Origin: an uncultured Pelagibacteraceae bacterium
Lineage (GTDB): Bacteria > Pseudomonadota > Alphaproteobacteria > Pelagibacterales > Pelagibacteraceae
NCBI GenBank assembly: GCA_902517615.1
Contig: CABYCY010000007.1
Coordinates: 1 to 64,000 of the forward strand
DNA length: 64,000 nucleotides
Reading direction: 5' to 3'
Below are positions 26,956 through 35,625 of this stretch, in pieces. Position numbers and translations under genes: made by a program. Below the pieces are notes generated by a model. It was not told where the DNA came from and searched no databases. It was given only the letters and a program-made list of their open reading frames with translations. Positions within the stretch are counted from its first letter, which is position 1. Each line of letters opens with the position of its first letter.

Positions 26956-28064
26956 CCTTTCATAGGCATTACAACAAATATGCTATCAAAATCTCCAGGA
27001 TCTTTTATTAATGCTGGGGAACCTGTATCATTAAAAAATATTTCAATTCTCTCTCCATCTAATTGTGAAGCAACATCAATTAAATACCTTGAATTAAAGC
27101 TTATTTCTAAATCATGATCAAATTTTACATTTAAAGTCTCTTTTCCATCTCCACTATTAGTATTGTTTACAGAAAGATTAAGAGTATCTTTTGATAAATT
27201 AAATTTTACTCCATCTTTTTTATCTAATGATACAGATGCCACCCTATCAACCGAACTTAAGAAAAGTTTTAAATCAATTTCTAATTTTTTTTGATTATTT
27301 TTAGGAATTACTTGAACATAATTTGGAAATTTTCCATCTATAAGTTTAGAAATCAAAATACTATTGTTTAACTCAAATTTAATTTTTGATTTAACATTGG
27401 AAACCTTTACATCACCATCATAATTATCTAATAAAGAACAAAGCTGAAAAATAGTTTTTTTTGGGAGTATTATTGGATCAAATTCAATTTGTTCATTTAT
27501 TCTAATTTTTGAAATCGACATTCTGTGACTATCAGTGGCAACTGCTGTTAAATAATTTTTATCTTCAACTTGAGATTGGTGAAAATAAATCCCGCTCAAA
27601 TAGTGTCTGGTCTCGTCATTTGAAATTGAAAATTTACACTTATTTAATAATTTTAATAAATGTTTTGATTTAATAATAAATTCGTTTTGATTAAAATTTT
27701 CGTCAGTCAATGGAAATTCTTTTTCACTTATGCAGTTTAGATTAAAAATTGATTTTTCAGACTCAACTTGCAACTTACTAATATCTGTTAATAAAATATT
27801 AATTTTTTTTCCTGATGTAAACTTTCTAATTATATCGTACATAATCGAGGAAGTTGTTGTAGTTTTTCCTTCTTCTAAAATTTCAACATTGTTAAGCTGA
27901 TGTATAAATATTAAATCTAAATCTGTAGCTGTTATTCTTAACTTTGAATTACTTGCATCTAATAAAATATTAGATAAAATTGGAAGTGTACTTCTTTTTT
28001 CTATTACACCCTGACAATAATTTAGTGCTTCTTGAAGATCCTGTTGATTTACATTAAATTTCAT
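26952..28064 (-). CDS. dnaN: DNA polymerase III beta subunit (sliding clamp)
   Basis: Ring-shaped processivity factor of the replicative polymerase. The 370 residues cover the normal three tandem clamp domains: the N terminus MKFNVNQQDLQEALNYCQG, the middle with YLSGIYFHQ and AVATDSHRMS, and the C terminus SPALIKDPGDFDSIFVVMPM, the typical clamp ending with the hydrophobic pocket residues. The start overlaps the dnaA stop region by 11 bases, so the clamp is co-translated with dnaA. recF and gyrB, often next in other bacteria, do not follow. Confidence 0.96.
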   Translation of the reverse strand: MKFNVNQQDLQEALNYCQGVIEKRSTLPILSNILLDASNSKLRITATDLDLIFIHQLNNVEILEEGKTTTTSSIMYDIIRKFTSGKKINILLTDISKLQVESEKSIFNLNCISEKEFPLTDENFNQNEFIIKSKHLLKLLNKCKFSISNDETRHYLSGIYFHQSQVEDKNYLTAVATDSHRMSISKIRINEQIEFDPIILPKKTIFQLCSLLDNYDGDVKVSNVKSKIKFELNNSILISKLIDGKFPNYVQVIPKNNQKKLEIDLKLFLSSVDRVASVSLDKKDGVKFNLSKDTLNLSVNNTNSGDGKETLNVKFDHDLEISFNSRYLIDVASQLDGERIEIFFNDTGSPALIKDPGDFDSIFVVMPMKG

Positions 28065-29472
28065 TTTTTGTGTTATTATATAATATCTGATTTTTTAGCT
28101 TATTAATATTATCTACCATTTCTCTATCCTTTTCTTTGATTTTCTCAATAGTTTTAACTGAATGAATAATCGTTGTGTGATCTCTATTAGAAAACTCTCT
28201 ACCTATCTCAGGTAATGATTTCGAAGTTAACATTTTTGTTAAGTAAATCGCTGTTTGTCTTGGTCTAACAAGATATCTTGATCTTCTTGAAGAAAGCATT
28301 TCGTTTTTACTAATTTTGAAAAACTTACAAACAATTGTCTGTATTAGTTCTATTGTTACTTTATTTTCTGAAATATTTAGTAGATCTTTTAATACTACTT
28401 TTGTTTCAGGTAAATTAGGAACTTTATTGTATATTCTTGAAAACGAAACTACTCTATTAACTGCACCCACTATCTCTCTTACGCTGCCAGTTATTTCATT
28501 ACTAATAAAATCTTGAATTTCTTTTGAAACTTGAAATTGATCTGAGTATAGATTATTTAACTCTTCCGTTTTTTTTTGAACTATTTTTTTTCTTAACTCT
28601 TGATCAGGATTTTGAATATCAACAACTAATCCTCCTGAAAATCTCGACTTAATTCTTTCTTGAATTCTCATTAACTTATTTGGTGATCTATCAGCAGAAA
28701 CAACTATCTGAGAGCCTTTATCTAACAAGGCGTTAAAAGTATGAAAAAACTCCTCTTGCATTGCTTCTTTTCCACTTATGAATTGAATATCATCAATTAA
28801 TAAAATATCAGTGTTCCTAAAGTATTCTTTAAATTTTACCATATCATTTGATTTAATTGATTTAACAAACTGATACATAAAACGCTCAGCAGAAACAAAC
28901 ATTACTTTATTATTTTTTTTCATTTCAAAACCAATAGAATTTAATAAATGAGTTTTTCCCATTCCAACACCCCCATAAATATAAAGTGGATTGTAATGAG
29001 ATTTTGTATCTGAAACTTTTAAAGATGCTTCGTAAGCAAGTTTGTTACTTGAGCCAGTAATGAAGTTATCAAATCTTTTATTTGGATCTATTCGATTATA
29101 CTGAAGATAAGAATCTTTTATAAAAGAAATATTTTCTTTTAAATTATTTTCAATCTTTGGACTAACTTTTAATTCATCACTTAATTTTTGATCAATAATT
29201 TTAAATTCAATTCGAATTATATCTTTTTTATATAACTTAATTATCTGTAATATTTGATCGAGATACCTTGAGGTAATCCAGTCTCTTATAAATCTAGTTG
29301 GTACTGACAATAGTAAGTAATTATTATGTTCTTCCAAAAATGAAATTTTTTTTAACCAACTTTCATAAACTTCTAAACCTAGTTTATTTTTCATTTCGAC
29401 CTGAACCTTCTTCCAATCAAAACTTTCAGCCAAATAATTATTAAAATTTTTATAGTTTGTAGTTTTGTTCAT
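28054..29472 (-). CDS. dnaA: Chromosomal replication initiator
   Basis: AAA+ ATPase that opens the replication origin. The 472 residues comprise domain I (about 17-90), a short variable linker, the AAA+ domain with Walker A GGVGMGKTHL (about 173-182) and Walker B LLIDDIQF, and domain IV with the DnaA-box-binding helix-turn-helix. The signature segment near 420-445 includes SLPEIGREFSNRDHTTIIHS. The start at 29472 has no evident ribosome-binding site. Upstream lies a 285-bp spacer with repeats (see the candidate origin). Confidence 0.96.
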   Translation of the reverse strand: MNKTTNYKNFNNYLAESFDWKKVQVEMKNKLGLEVYESWLKKISFLEEHNNYLLLSVPTRFIRDWITSRYLDQILQIIKLYKKDIIRIEFKIIDQKLSDELKVSPKIENNLKENISFIKDSYLQYNRIDPNKRFDNFITGSSNKLAYEASLKVSDTKSHYNPLYIYGGVGMGKTHLLNSIGFEMKKNNKVMFVSAERFMYQFVKSIKSNDMVKFKEYFRNTDILLIDDIQFISGKEAMQEEFFHTFNALLDKGSQIVVSADRSPNKLMRIQERIKSRFSGGLVVDIQNPDQELRKKIVQKKTEELNNLYSDQFQVSKEIQDFISNEITGSVREIVGAVNRVVSFSRIYNKVPNLPETKVVLKDLLNISENKVTIELIQTIVCKFFKISKNEMLSSRRSRYLVRPRQTAIYLTKMLTSKSLPEIGREFSNRDHTTIIHSVKTIEKIKEKDREMVDNINKLKNQILYNNTKNEI

Positions 29473-29757
29473 AACGTAAGGGGAAATCTCAGTTAGAACT
29501 ATTTAAAAAAATTTGCAACAAGTTAATAAAAAAATTAAAAAAAAAATAAAATCTATGATTGTGGTTTTAATTGTCTCAGAAAAATTTGATTTTAAATTTT
29601 AAAATAAAATTTTGAATTGAATCGAACATAGATTGAATCAAACATAGATTGAATGACTTGAATCCAAATATTTACCAAATCTAAATGTAGTAAATTAAAT
29701 TATAACTTAAATATATAATGTGGATACTAAGAGTTGTTTAAAAACTTTGGTTAACCT
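29473..29757. other. dnaA-rpsT spacer: candidate replication origin or dnaA control region
   Basis: An AT-rich, gene-free stretch, the largest in the window. It holds a 16-bp tandem repeat (GAATCGAACATAGATT at 29619-29634, GAATCAAACATAGATT at 29635-29650), then two further GAAT starts; one DnaA-box-like site TGTGGATAC (29719-29727, complement GTATCCACA, one mismatch to TTATCCACA); and long A/T runs suited to unwinding. In many bacteria the origin lies beside dnaA, but only one near-consensus box is visible, so a dnaA-regulatory role is equally possible. Confidence 0.4.
29619..29650. repeat. Two-copy 16-bp tandem repeat upstream of dnaA
   Basis: Copies at 29619-29634 and 29635-29650 differ only at one base (GAATCG versus GAATCA at the sixth position). 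The next bases (GAATGACTT, GAATCC) look like degenerate further starts. Iteron-like spacing, but no known binding protein is implied. Confidence 0.75.
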
Positions 29758-30018
29758 TTAGATTGTAGCAATCTTTTTTGTTATTCTAGAAACATTTCTA
29801 GAGGCATTTTGTTTTTTTATAATTCCAGTTTTTGCAATTTTCATCAACTCAGAGTTTAATTTTGGTAGGAATTTTAATGCTTCATTTTTCTTTTTAGCAT
29901 CAATTAAAACATTCATTTTCTTCAATGCGTTTCTAAATCTACTTTTTCTAGCTTTATTTACTATTGTTTGCTTAGATATTCTTCTTATACGTTTAATAGC
30001 TGATTTTGTATTTGCCAT
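29758..30018 (-). CDS. rpsT: 30S ribosomal protein S20
   Basis: Primary 16S rRNA-binding protein of the small subunit; 86 residues, highly basic, starting MANTKSAIKRIRRISKQ. The ATG at 30018 is chosen because ANTKSAxKRIR is the universal S20 start; an in-frame upstream ATG at 30054 would add twelve unrelated residues and lies upstream of the promoter. There is no ribosome-binding site: a sigma-70-type promoter ends seven bases before the ATG, so the mRNA is probably leaderless. The place between dnaA and mutM is typical of Alphaproteobacteria. Confidence 0.95.
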   Translation of the reverse strand: MANTKSAIKRIRRISKQTIVNKARKSRFRNALKKMNVLIDAKKKNEALKFLPKLNSELMKIAKTGIIKKQNASRNVSRITKKIATI

Positions 30019-30025
30019 GCGCAGG

Positions 30026-30054
30026 GGTATAGCTTGAGAACTTAAAGTGGTCAA
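30026..30054 (-). promoter_or_regulatory. Sigma-70-type promoter of rpsT
   Basis: On the minus strand, -35 TTGACC (30054-30049), 17-base spacer, -10 TATACC (30031-30026). The seven bases after the -10 are CCTGCGC, then the ATG of rpsT, so the predicted start of transcription is at or next to the A of the ATG. The G+C-rich discriminator is of the kind seen at stringently controlled ribosomal promoters. Confidence 0.65.
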
Positions 30055-30065
30055 CTATTATTTAT

Positions 30066-30929
30066 TTATTTTTGGCAAGAAACACAAAAAAATGTCGACC
30101 TATTTGATGTTATTTTTTTTTTTATAATACCATTGCACTTTGAACGCTTACAGTCAGCTCCCTCTTGCTGATAAACACTAAACTTTTTTTGAAAATTACC
30201 TTTGGTTCCTGAAATATCTTTGAAATCTCTAATACTTGAACCTCCTTTATTAATTGCATCTAGAAGTATTTTTTTTGAATTTGATATAATATTTAAACAT
30301 TCATTTTTATTAAGTCGTTTCGCTTTTTTAAAAGGATTTATTTTGCTAGCAAAAAGAATTTCACTTGCATAAATATTACCTATTCCAGAGACAAATCTCT
30401 GGTCAAGTAAAAAACTTTTTATATCTTTATTTTTTTTCTTAAAAAAATTAACTATATAATTTAAGTTAAATTTATCACTAAAAGGCTCGGGTCCTAAGGA
30501 TTTAAATCTTTTTTCTAAATGTTTATGATTTTTGATGATTTCAAAAAATCCAAAACGTCTAGGATCATTGTAAATTATTTTAAAGTTATCAAATATAAAT
30601 TCAACATGATTATGTTTTTTAGGTAAAAATGGTGAATGATAAAAACTAGTGTTTGTAAATTTTAATGTTTTTTTTTTATCTACAATATGAATTGTTCCTG
30701 ACATACCTAAATGAATTAAACAAAAATCTCCATCTTGAAAATAAAGAATTAAATATTTTGAAAATCGATTGACTTTAATTATTTTTTTATCTTTAAGAGA
30801 GCTTTCAAAATTACTTGGTATTTTAAACCTTAAATTCCTATTTCTAATTATTACTTTTTTTATGCTTTTTTTTTTGACCTTTTTATCAAGAGATTGTCTA
30901 ACAATTTCTACTTCTGGTAATTCTGGCAT
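30066..30929 (-). CDS. mutM: Formamidopyrimidine-DNA glycosylase
   Basis: Base-excision repair enzyme that removes oxidised purines and nicks the site. The 287 residues begin MPELPEVEIVRQSL, where Pro2 (after Met removal) is the catalytic nucleophile and Glu3 assists. The helix-two-turn-helix region is FVSGIGNIYASEILF (about residues 181-195), and the C-terminal zinc finger has CKRSKC and FCVSCQ (CX4C and CX2C). All key residues are present. It is divergent from ubiE with a 29-base spacer, and lies upstream of rpsT on the same strand. Confidence 0.95.
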   Translation of the reverse strand: MPELPEVEIVRQSLDKKVKKKSIKKVIIRNRNLRFKIPSNFESSLKDKKIIKVNRFSKYLILYFQDGDFCLIHLGMSGTIHIVDKKKTLKFTNTSFYHSPFLPKKHNHVEFIFDNFKIIYNDPRRFGFFEIIKNHKHLEKRFKSLGPEPFSDKFNLNYIVNFFKKKNKDIKSFLLDQRFVSGIGNIYASEILFASKINPFKKAKRLNKNECLNIISNSKKILLDAINKGGSSIRDFKDISGTKGNFQKKFSVYQQEGADCKRSKCNGIIKKKITSNRSTFFCVSCQK

Positions 30930-30934
30930 TTAAT

Positions 30935-30953
30935 ACTATATTCAGTATATAAT
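30935..30953. promoter_or_regulatory. Back-to-back -10 elements of mutM and ubiE
   Basis: In the 29-base gap between the divergent starts, TATAGT (minus strand, 30940-30935) lies five bases before the mutM ATG, and TATAAT (plus strand, 30948-30953) five bases before the ubiE ATG. Neither has an obvious -35. No room remains for a ribosome-binding site, so both messages may be leaderless. Confidence 0.45.
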
Positions 30954-30958
30954 TTTTT

Positions 30959-31663
30959 ATGCAACAAAATCTTCAAAATAAAAAAGGTTTAGTAGAGAAT
31001 GTGTTTGATCAAGTCTACGATAAATATGACTTTATGAATGACTTTATGTCTATGGGGGTTCATAGATATTGGAAAAAAAATCTAATTAATATTATTAATC
31101 CTAGATTAAATAGAAAATTAATCGATGTTGCATGTGGAACTGGAGATATTGGGAAATTATTTTTAGAAAGTATTAATAAAGAAGCTGAAATTACCTGCGT
31201 AGATCCAAACAAAGGGATGATCAGTCAAGGGAAAAAAAAATTATCTAATTATAAAAATATAAAATGGATCCTTTCTTCAGCAGAAAAATTGCCTATACCA
31301 GACAATTCATTTGATTACTATACAATTAGTTTTGGTCTGAGAAATACAAAGAATTTGAATAGGGCACTATCAGAAGCCTATAGAGTTTTAAAACCTGGTG
31401 GTCGTTATTTGTGTCTAGAATTTTCAAAAATTCAAAATTCAAATCTTGATTTTATATATAAAAATTACTCAAAACTTATTCCCATAATAGGTCAATTTGT
31501 AGTTGGAGAAAAAGAACCTTATGAATATTTGATTAAAAGTATTGAAAAATTTATTAATCAAGAAGAATTAATAGACCTAATGAAAAAAAATAATTTTTAT
31601 AAATGTTCTTATATAAATCTTTCTGGAGGTATTGTTTCAATTCATAGTGGTTGGAAAATTTGA
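30959..31663 (+). CDS. ubiE: Ubiquinone/menaquinone C-methyltransferase
   Basis: SAM-dependent methyltransferase of ubiquinone synthesis. The 234 residues have the UbiE N-terminal signature VFDQVYDKYDFMNDFMSMG, the SAM motif I VACGTGDIG (about 59-67), the DNSFDYYTISFGLRN block, and LKPGGRYLCLEFSK. Full length. It starts a plus-strand operon running to the SH3 protein (30959-36075): ubiE, ubiB, coaBC, dut, moeB-like. The stop overlaps the ubiB ATG (ATGA-type). Confidence 0.95.
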   Translation: MQQNLQNKKGLVENVFDQVYDKYDFMNDFMSMGVHRYWKKNLINIINPRLNRKLIDVACGTGDIGKLFLESINKEAEITCVDPNKGMISQGKKKLSNYKNIKWILSSAEKLPIPDNSFDYYTISFGLRNTKNLNRALSEAYRVLKPGGRYLCLEFSKIQNSNLDFIYKNYSKLIPIIGQFVVGEKEPYEYLIKSIEKFINQEELIDLMKKNNFYKCSYINLSGGIVSIHSGWKI

Positions 31664-33231
31664 TGATTAAAAAATTAATTACTTTATTCAAATTAGGAAG
31701 AAAAATTGCAAAGTCTGATATTTTGAAAATTGCATCTAAATTTAAAAAACCTCCTTTAACCATAACAATATTATTCCAGATATTATCAATTTCATTTGAA
31801 AAAAAAAAACAAAATAATTTAATTGAAGATGATGGTGAAAAACTCTCTAGCTCGTTAGAATCTATGGGCACAACTTTTATAAAACTTGGACAATTTCTTG
31901 CTACTAGACCCGATATAATAGGAGAGGAGTTATCATTAAAACTTGAAAAACTGCAAGATCGATTGCCACCTTTTTCTATTGATGAAGCAAAAAAAATAAT
32001 TAAAGATGATCTAGGAGTTGATGCGTATAATTCAATAATAGATTTAAGTGACCCAGTTGCAGCTGCATCCATTGCTCAGGTTCATAAAGCAAAAATAAAT
32101 GACAATGGAATAATAAAAGATGTAGCGATAAAAATTTTAAGACCAAATATAAAAAAAATATTTAATGAGGAAATAGATGCAATGATGTTATTTGCTTTCA
32201 TTATCGAATCTTTTGCAAAAAAAACAAAAAGATTAAAACTTGTTGAAGTAGTTTTTTTACTTAAAGAAATAACTAACCTAGAAATGGATTTAAGATTTGA
32301 AGCTGCTGCAGCAAATGAATATGCAGAAAATACAAAAAATGATGCTGGGTTTAAAGTTCCTGAAATCTATTGGAATTTTACTAGTGAAAATGTAATGACA
32401 TTAGATTGGATAGATGGAATTTCAATAAGAGAAGTTGAAGAGTTAAAGAAAAGAAATCTAGATACTAATAAAATATCAGAAGATATCATTCAACATTTCT
32501 TAAGACATGCAGTTAGAGATGGTTTTTTTCATGCGGATATGCACCAAGGAAATATTTTTATTGATAATAGTGGCCAAATTATACCGATAGATTTTGGCAT
32601 TATGGGTAGGTTAGATAAACTTAGTAAAAGATTTTTAGCAGAGATTTTATTTGGATTTATTCAAAGAGATTATCGTAAAGTAGCCGAGGTTCACTTGGTA
32701 GCCGGGCTGGTTCCCAAAGAAGTGCCAATTGATGATTTAGCACAAGCTTTGAGATCAATTGGGGAACCTATATTTGGTCAAGAAGTAAAAGATATTTCGG
32801 GAGGAAAATTACTTAAACAACTATTTGATGTAACAGAAAAATTTAATATGCAAACTCAACCTCAATTATTAATGCTGCAAAAGACAATGGTTGTAGTTGA
32901 AGGGGTTGCGAGAAAATTAAATCCAAGTACAAATATTTGGACAACATCAAAACCTGTTCTTGAAAATTGGTTAAAAGAAACTAAAGATCCAATAAATAAC
33001 TTTAATGAAACATTAAAAAATACTTCTGAAGTAATTAAACGCTTACCGCAATTTCCTGAAATTATGGATAAGGCCAATCAAGCTTTAACGTTTTTAGCTA
33101 GTGGTCAGATACCTCAAAACTCAAATTCTTATACCGCTTTAAATGAAAAAAAATCAGAAATGATAGCATTTAGAAATCAATCTATTATTGGTTTATTACT
33201 TCTTGTAATTTTTGGACTTATAGTATTTTAA
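31663..33231 (+). CDS. ubiB: UbiB-family atypical kinase for ubiquinone synthesis
   Basis: ABC1/ADCK-type protein needed for the hydroxylation steps of ubiquinone synthesis, probably through ATPase activity on the complex at the membrane. The 522 residues carry the KxGQ motif in KLGQFLATRPD, an Ala-rich loop (DPVAAASIAQVHKA), the catalytic DMHQGNIFI, and the metal-binding DFG in IPIDFGIMG. One hydrophobic helix closes the C terminus. The ATG at 31663 overlaps the ubiE stop; an alternative in-frame TTG at 31651 would add four residues. Confidence 0.93.
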   Translation: MIKKLITLFKLGRKIAKSDILKIASKFKKPPLTITILFQILSISFEKKKQNNLIEDDGEKLSSSLESMGTTFIKLGQFLATRPDIIGEELSLKLEKLQDRLPPFSIDEAKKIIKDDLGVDAYNSIIDLSDPVAAASIAQVHKAKINDNGIIKDVAIKILRPNIKKIFNEEIDAMMLFAFIIESFAKKTKRLKLVEVVFLLKEITNLEMDLRFEAAAANEYAENTKNDAGFKVPEIYWNFTSENVMTLDWIDGISIREVEELKKRNLDTNKISEDIIQHFLRHAVRDGFFHADMHQGNIFIDNSGQIIPIDFGIMGRLDKLSKRFLAEILFGFIQRDYRKVAEVHLVAGLVPKEVPIDDLAQALRSIGEPIFGQEVKDISGGKLLKQLFDVTEKFNMQTQPQLLMLQKTMVVVEGVARKLNPSTNIWTTSKPVLENWLKETKDPINNFNETLKNTSEVIKRLPQFPEIMDKANQALTFLASGQIPQNSNSYTALNEKKSEMIAFRNQSIIGLLLLVIFGLIVF

Positions 33232-33239
33232 TTCTGCAA

Positions 33240-34445
33240 ATGAAAAATTTGTTTAATAAAAAAATACTTTTTATTATCTGTGGAGGTATTTCTGCATATA
33301 AAAGTCTTGAATCAATAAGACTTTTTAAAAAAAATGGAGCAGAAATTAAAACTATACTAACATCTAGTGCGAAAGAATTTGTGACACCTCTTTCAATTTC
33401 ATCACTTTCTCAAGGTAAAGTTTATAGTGATCTATTCAGTGTGGAAAATGAGGCAGAAATGGATCATATTTCTCTTTCAAGATGGGCTGATATAATTGTA
33501 ATTGCACCAGCAACAGGAAATACAATCTCAAAACTTGCTCAAGGAACAACTGATGATCTTGCATCAACAGTAGTTTTAGCTTCAGATAAAAATATTTATT
33601 TAGCCCCTGCAATGAATGTTAGGATGTGGGAACACCCAACTACAAAAATAAATATACAAAAACTTAAAGATTTTGGTTATAAATTAATTGGTCCAGAAGT
33701 TGGGGATATGGCGTGTGGAGAATACGGTGAAGGTAAAATGTCAGACCCACAAACTATTGCTGATGAAATAGATAAATATTTTTTAATACAAAAAAATAAT
33801 AAAAAATTTAAAGCTATAGTCACTGCAGGACCAACTAATGAGTATATTGATCCTGTTCGTTTTATTACAAATAAATCAAGTGGCAAACAGGGGTATGCAT
33901 TGGCCAAATCTTTATCAAAAAAAGGATTTGACACCACATTAATATCTGGTCCAACTAATCTTAAAATAGATAATGATATCAAACTTATTAAAGTTGAAAC
34001 AGCTGATGAAATGTTAGTTGCAACTCAAAAAAACTTACCTGCTGATGTTGCAATTTTTTCTGCTGCTGTAGCAGATTTTAAAATTAATAAAAAATATGAA
34101 AAAAAAATTAAAAAACAAGAAAATTTAAATTTAAACTTAGAAAAAAATGTAGATATATTAAATTATATATCTAACCATAATTCAATGAGACCTAAGCTTG
34201 TTATTGGTTTTGCTGCTGAAACAGACTCAATAGAAAAAAATGCTGAAGAAAAATTATATAAAAAAAATTGTGATTGGATTGTTTCTAATGATGTATCAAA
34301 TAAAAATATTGGATTTAATTCTGATTATAACGAGGTAATAATTCACTATAAAAATAAAAAAATTAAAAACGAAAAGCTTTCTTATAAAAAGAAATCTAAA
34401 ATATCAGATGAAATAGTTGATAGAATAATTGATCAATTAAATTAA
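33240..34445 (+). CDS. coaBC: Bifunctional phosphopantothenoylcysteine decarboxylase/synthetase
   Basis: Two consecutive coenzyme A synthesis steps in one protein of 401 residues. The N-terminal flavoprotein half (CoaC, about 1-185) shows GGISAYKS, SRWADIIVIAPAT, APAMNVRMWEHP (the PxMNxxMW substrate motif), and the catalytic Cys in GDMACGEYGEGKM. The C-terminal half (CoaB) begins KAIVTAGPTNEYIDPVRF and has SSGKQGYALA and the later VGFAAETD. Part of the ubiE-ubiB-coaBC-dut run; the stop overlaps the dut ATG by one base. Confidence 0.95.
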   Translation: MKNLFNKKILFIICGGISAYKSLESIRLFKKNGAEIKTILTSSAKEFVTPLSISSLSQGKVYSDLFSVENEAEMDHISLSRWADIIVIAPATGNTISKLAQGTTDDLASTVVLASDKNIYLAPAMNVRMWEHPTTKINIQKLKDFGYKLIGPEVGDMACGEYGEGKMSDPQTIADEIDKYFLIQKNNKKFKAIVTAGPTNEYIDPVRFITNKSSGKQGYALAKSLSKKGFDTTLISGPTNLKIDNDIKLIKVETADEMLVATQKNLPADVAIFSAAVADFKINKKYEKKIKKQENLNLNLEKNVDILNYISNHNSMRPKLVIGFAAETDSIEKNAEEKLYKKNCDWIVSNDVSNKNIGFNSDYNEVIIHYKNKKIKNEKLSYKKKSKISDEIVDRIIDQLN

Positions 34446-34882
34446 TGTCAAAAGTTCTTATTAAAAAGTTAGATCCTTCAGTTGAATTACCTGCTTATAG
34501 AACAATTGGTGCATCAGGAATGGATTTAATGGCTTTCATAAAAGAACCAATAACTTTAAGACCTAAATCCTCTTGTTTAGTCCCAACAGGACTATCTTTA
34601 GCGTTTTCAAGTGATTTTGAAATTCAAATAAGGCCAAGATCAGGTTTGGCAGCAAAAAATAATATAAGTGTATTAAACACGCCAGGAACTATAGATAGTG
34701 ATTATAGAGGAGAACTGAAAGTAATTCTATTCAATCATGGAAATAATGATTTTTTAATAAATAATAAAGATAGAATAGCACAAATGATTTTAACTCCTGT
34801 GATTAAAATGAATCTTGAAGAAACAGATGATCTTCCAGAAACAGTTAGAGGAGAGGGTGGTTTTGGCTCAACAGGAAAATGA
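34445..34882 (+). CDS. dut: Deoxyuridine triphosphatase
   Basis: Trimeric dUTPase, which hydrolyses dUTP to dUMP and keeps uracil out of DNA. The 145 residues contain all five family motifs in order: the region around GASGMDLMA, then RPRSGLA, GTIDSDYRGELKV, RIAQMIL, and the C-terminal GEGGFGSTG that closes over the active site. Full length. The stop overlaps the start of the ThiF/MoeB-like gene by four bases. Confidence 0.96.
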   Translation: MSKVLIKKLDPSVELPAYRTIGASGMDLMAFIKEPITLRPKSSCLVPTGLSLAFSSDFEIQIRPRSGLAAKNNISVLNTPGTIDSDYRGELKVILFNHGNNDFLINNKDRIAQMILTPVIKMNLEETDDLPETVRGEGGFGSTGK

Positions 34883-35625
34883 GCACAAAGTTAAACAAAA
34901 AAGAAATAGAAAAATTTTCAAGACAAATAATATTAAAAAATATTGGCACATTAGGACAAAAAAAAATCCTAAATTCTAAAGTTTTAATTATTGGAATGGG
35001 TGGCCTTGGTTGCCCTGCATCAGATTTTTTGACACGATCTGGTATTGGTGGTCTCGGAATTGTCGATCATGACATTATCAGTCTATCAAATATACATAGA
35101 CAAAATTTATATAACGAAAAAGATCTTAACAAATCAAAAGTTAAAGTTGCAAAAAAAAAGTTAAATGAAATTAATCCTAAAACAAAAATAAATATCTTTG
35201 ATTTTAAATTGAATAAAAAAAATTTTGAAAGAATTATAAAAAATTATGATTATATAATTGATGGTACAGATAATTTTGAAAGTAAATTTTTAATTAATGA
35301 TTTAAGCCAAAAGCATAAAAAAATTCTTGTTACTGGTGCTATTAGTAAATTTGATGGACATATTTTTACTTTTAATTTTAAAAATAAAAATGAACCTTGT
35401 TTGAGAGATTTTTATCAAGAAGAAATTATTACAGATGAAATATTAAATTGTGAGTATGAAGGAATATTAGGAACTGTGGCTGGAATAATAGGTACTATGC
35501 TGGCAAATGAAGTTTTGAAACAAATATTAAATATTGGGAAAAATTTAAGTGGATTTATTATAATTGTAGATTTATTAAATTTAAGATTTAGAAAAGTTAA
35601 AATAAATAAAAGAAAAAAAATGTAA
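34879..35625 (+). CDS. ThiF/MoeB/HesA-family adenylyltransferase
   Basis: E1-like enzyme that activates the C terminus of small sulfur-carrier proteins (ThiS or MoaD) with ATP. The 248 residues show the nucleotide loop GMGGLGCPASDFLTRSGIG (about 34-52), the Arg/Asn segment SNIHRQNLYNEKDLNKSK, the Asp in DGTDNFESKF, and a Cys in NCEYEGILGTVAG near residue 190. The two CxxC pairs that bind zinc in MoeB and ThiF are not seen. It has no rhodanese domain. Thiamine or molybdenum-cofactor service cannot be decided. The next gene starts immediately after the stop. Confidence 0.87.
   Translation: MSTKLNKKEIEKFSRQIILKNIGTLGQKKILNSKVLIIGMGGLGCPASDFLTRSGIGGLGIVDHDIISLSNIHRQNLYNEKDLNKSKVKVAKKKLNEINPKTKINIFDFKLNKKNFERIIKNYDYIIDGTDNFESKFLINDLSQKHKKILVTGAISKFDGHIFTFNFKNKNEPCLRDFYQEEIITDEILNCEYEGILGTVAGIIGTMLANEVLKQILNIGKNLSGFIIIVDLLNLRFRKVKINKRKKM

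Noticed and set aside
30019..30054. N-terminal extension of S20 from an ATG at 30054
   Set aside because: It covers the rpsT promoter and precedes the universal MANTKSA start.
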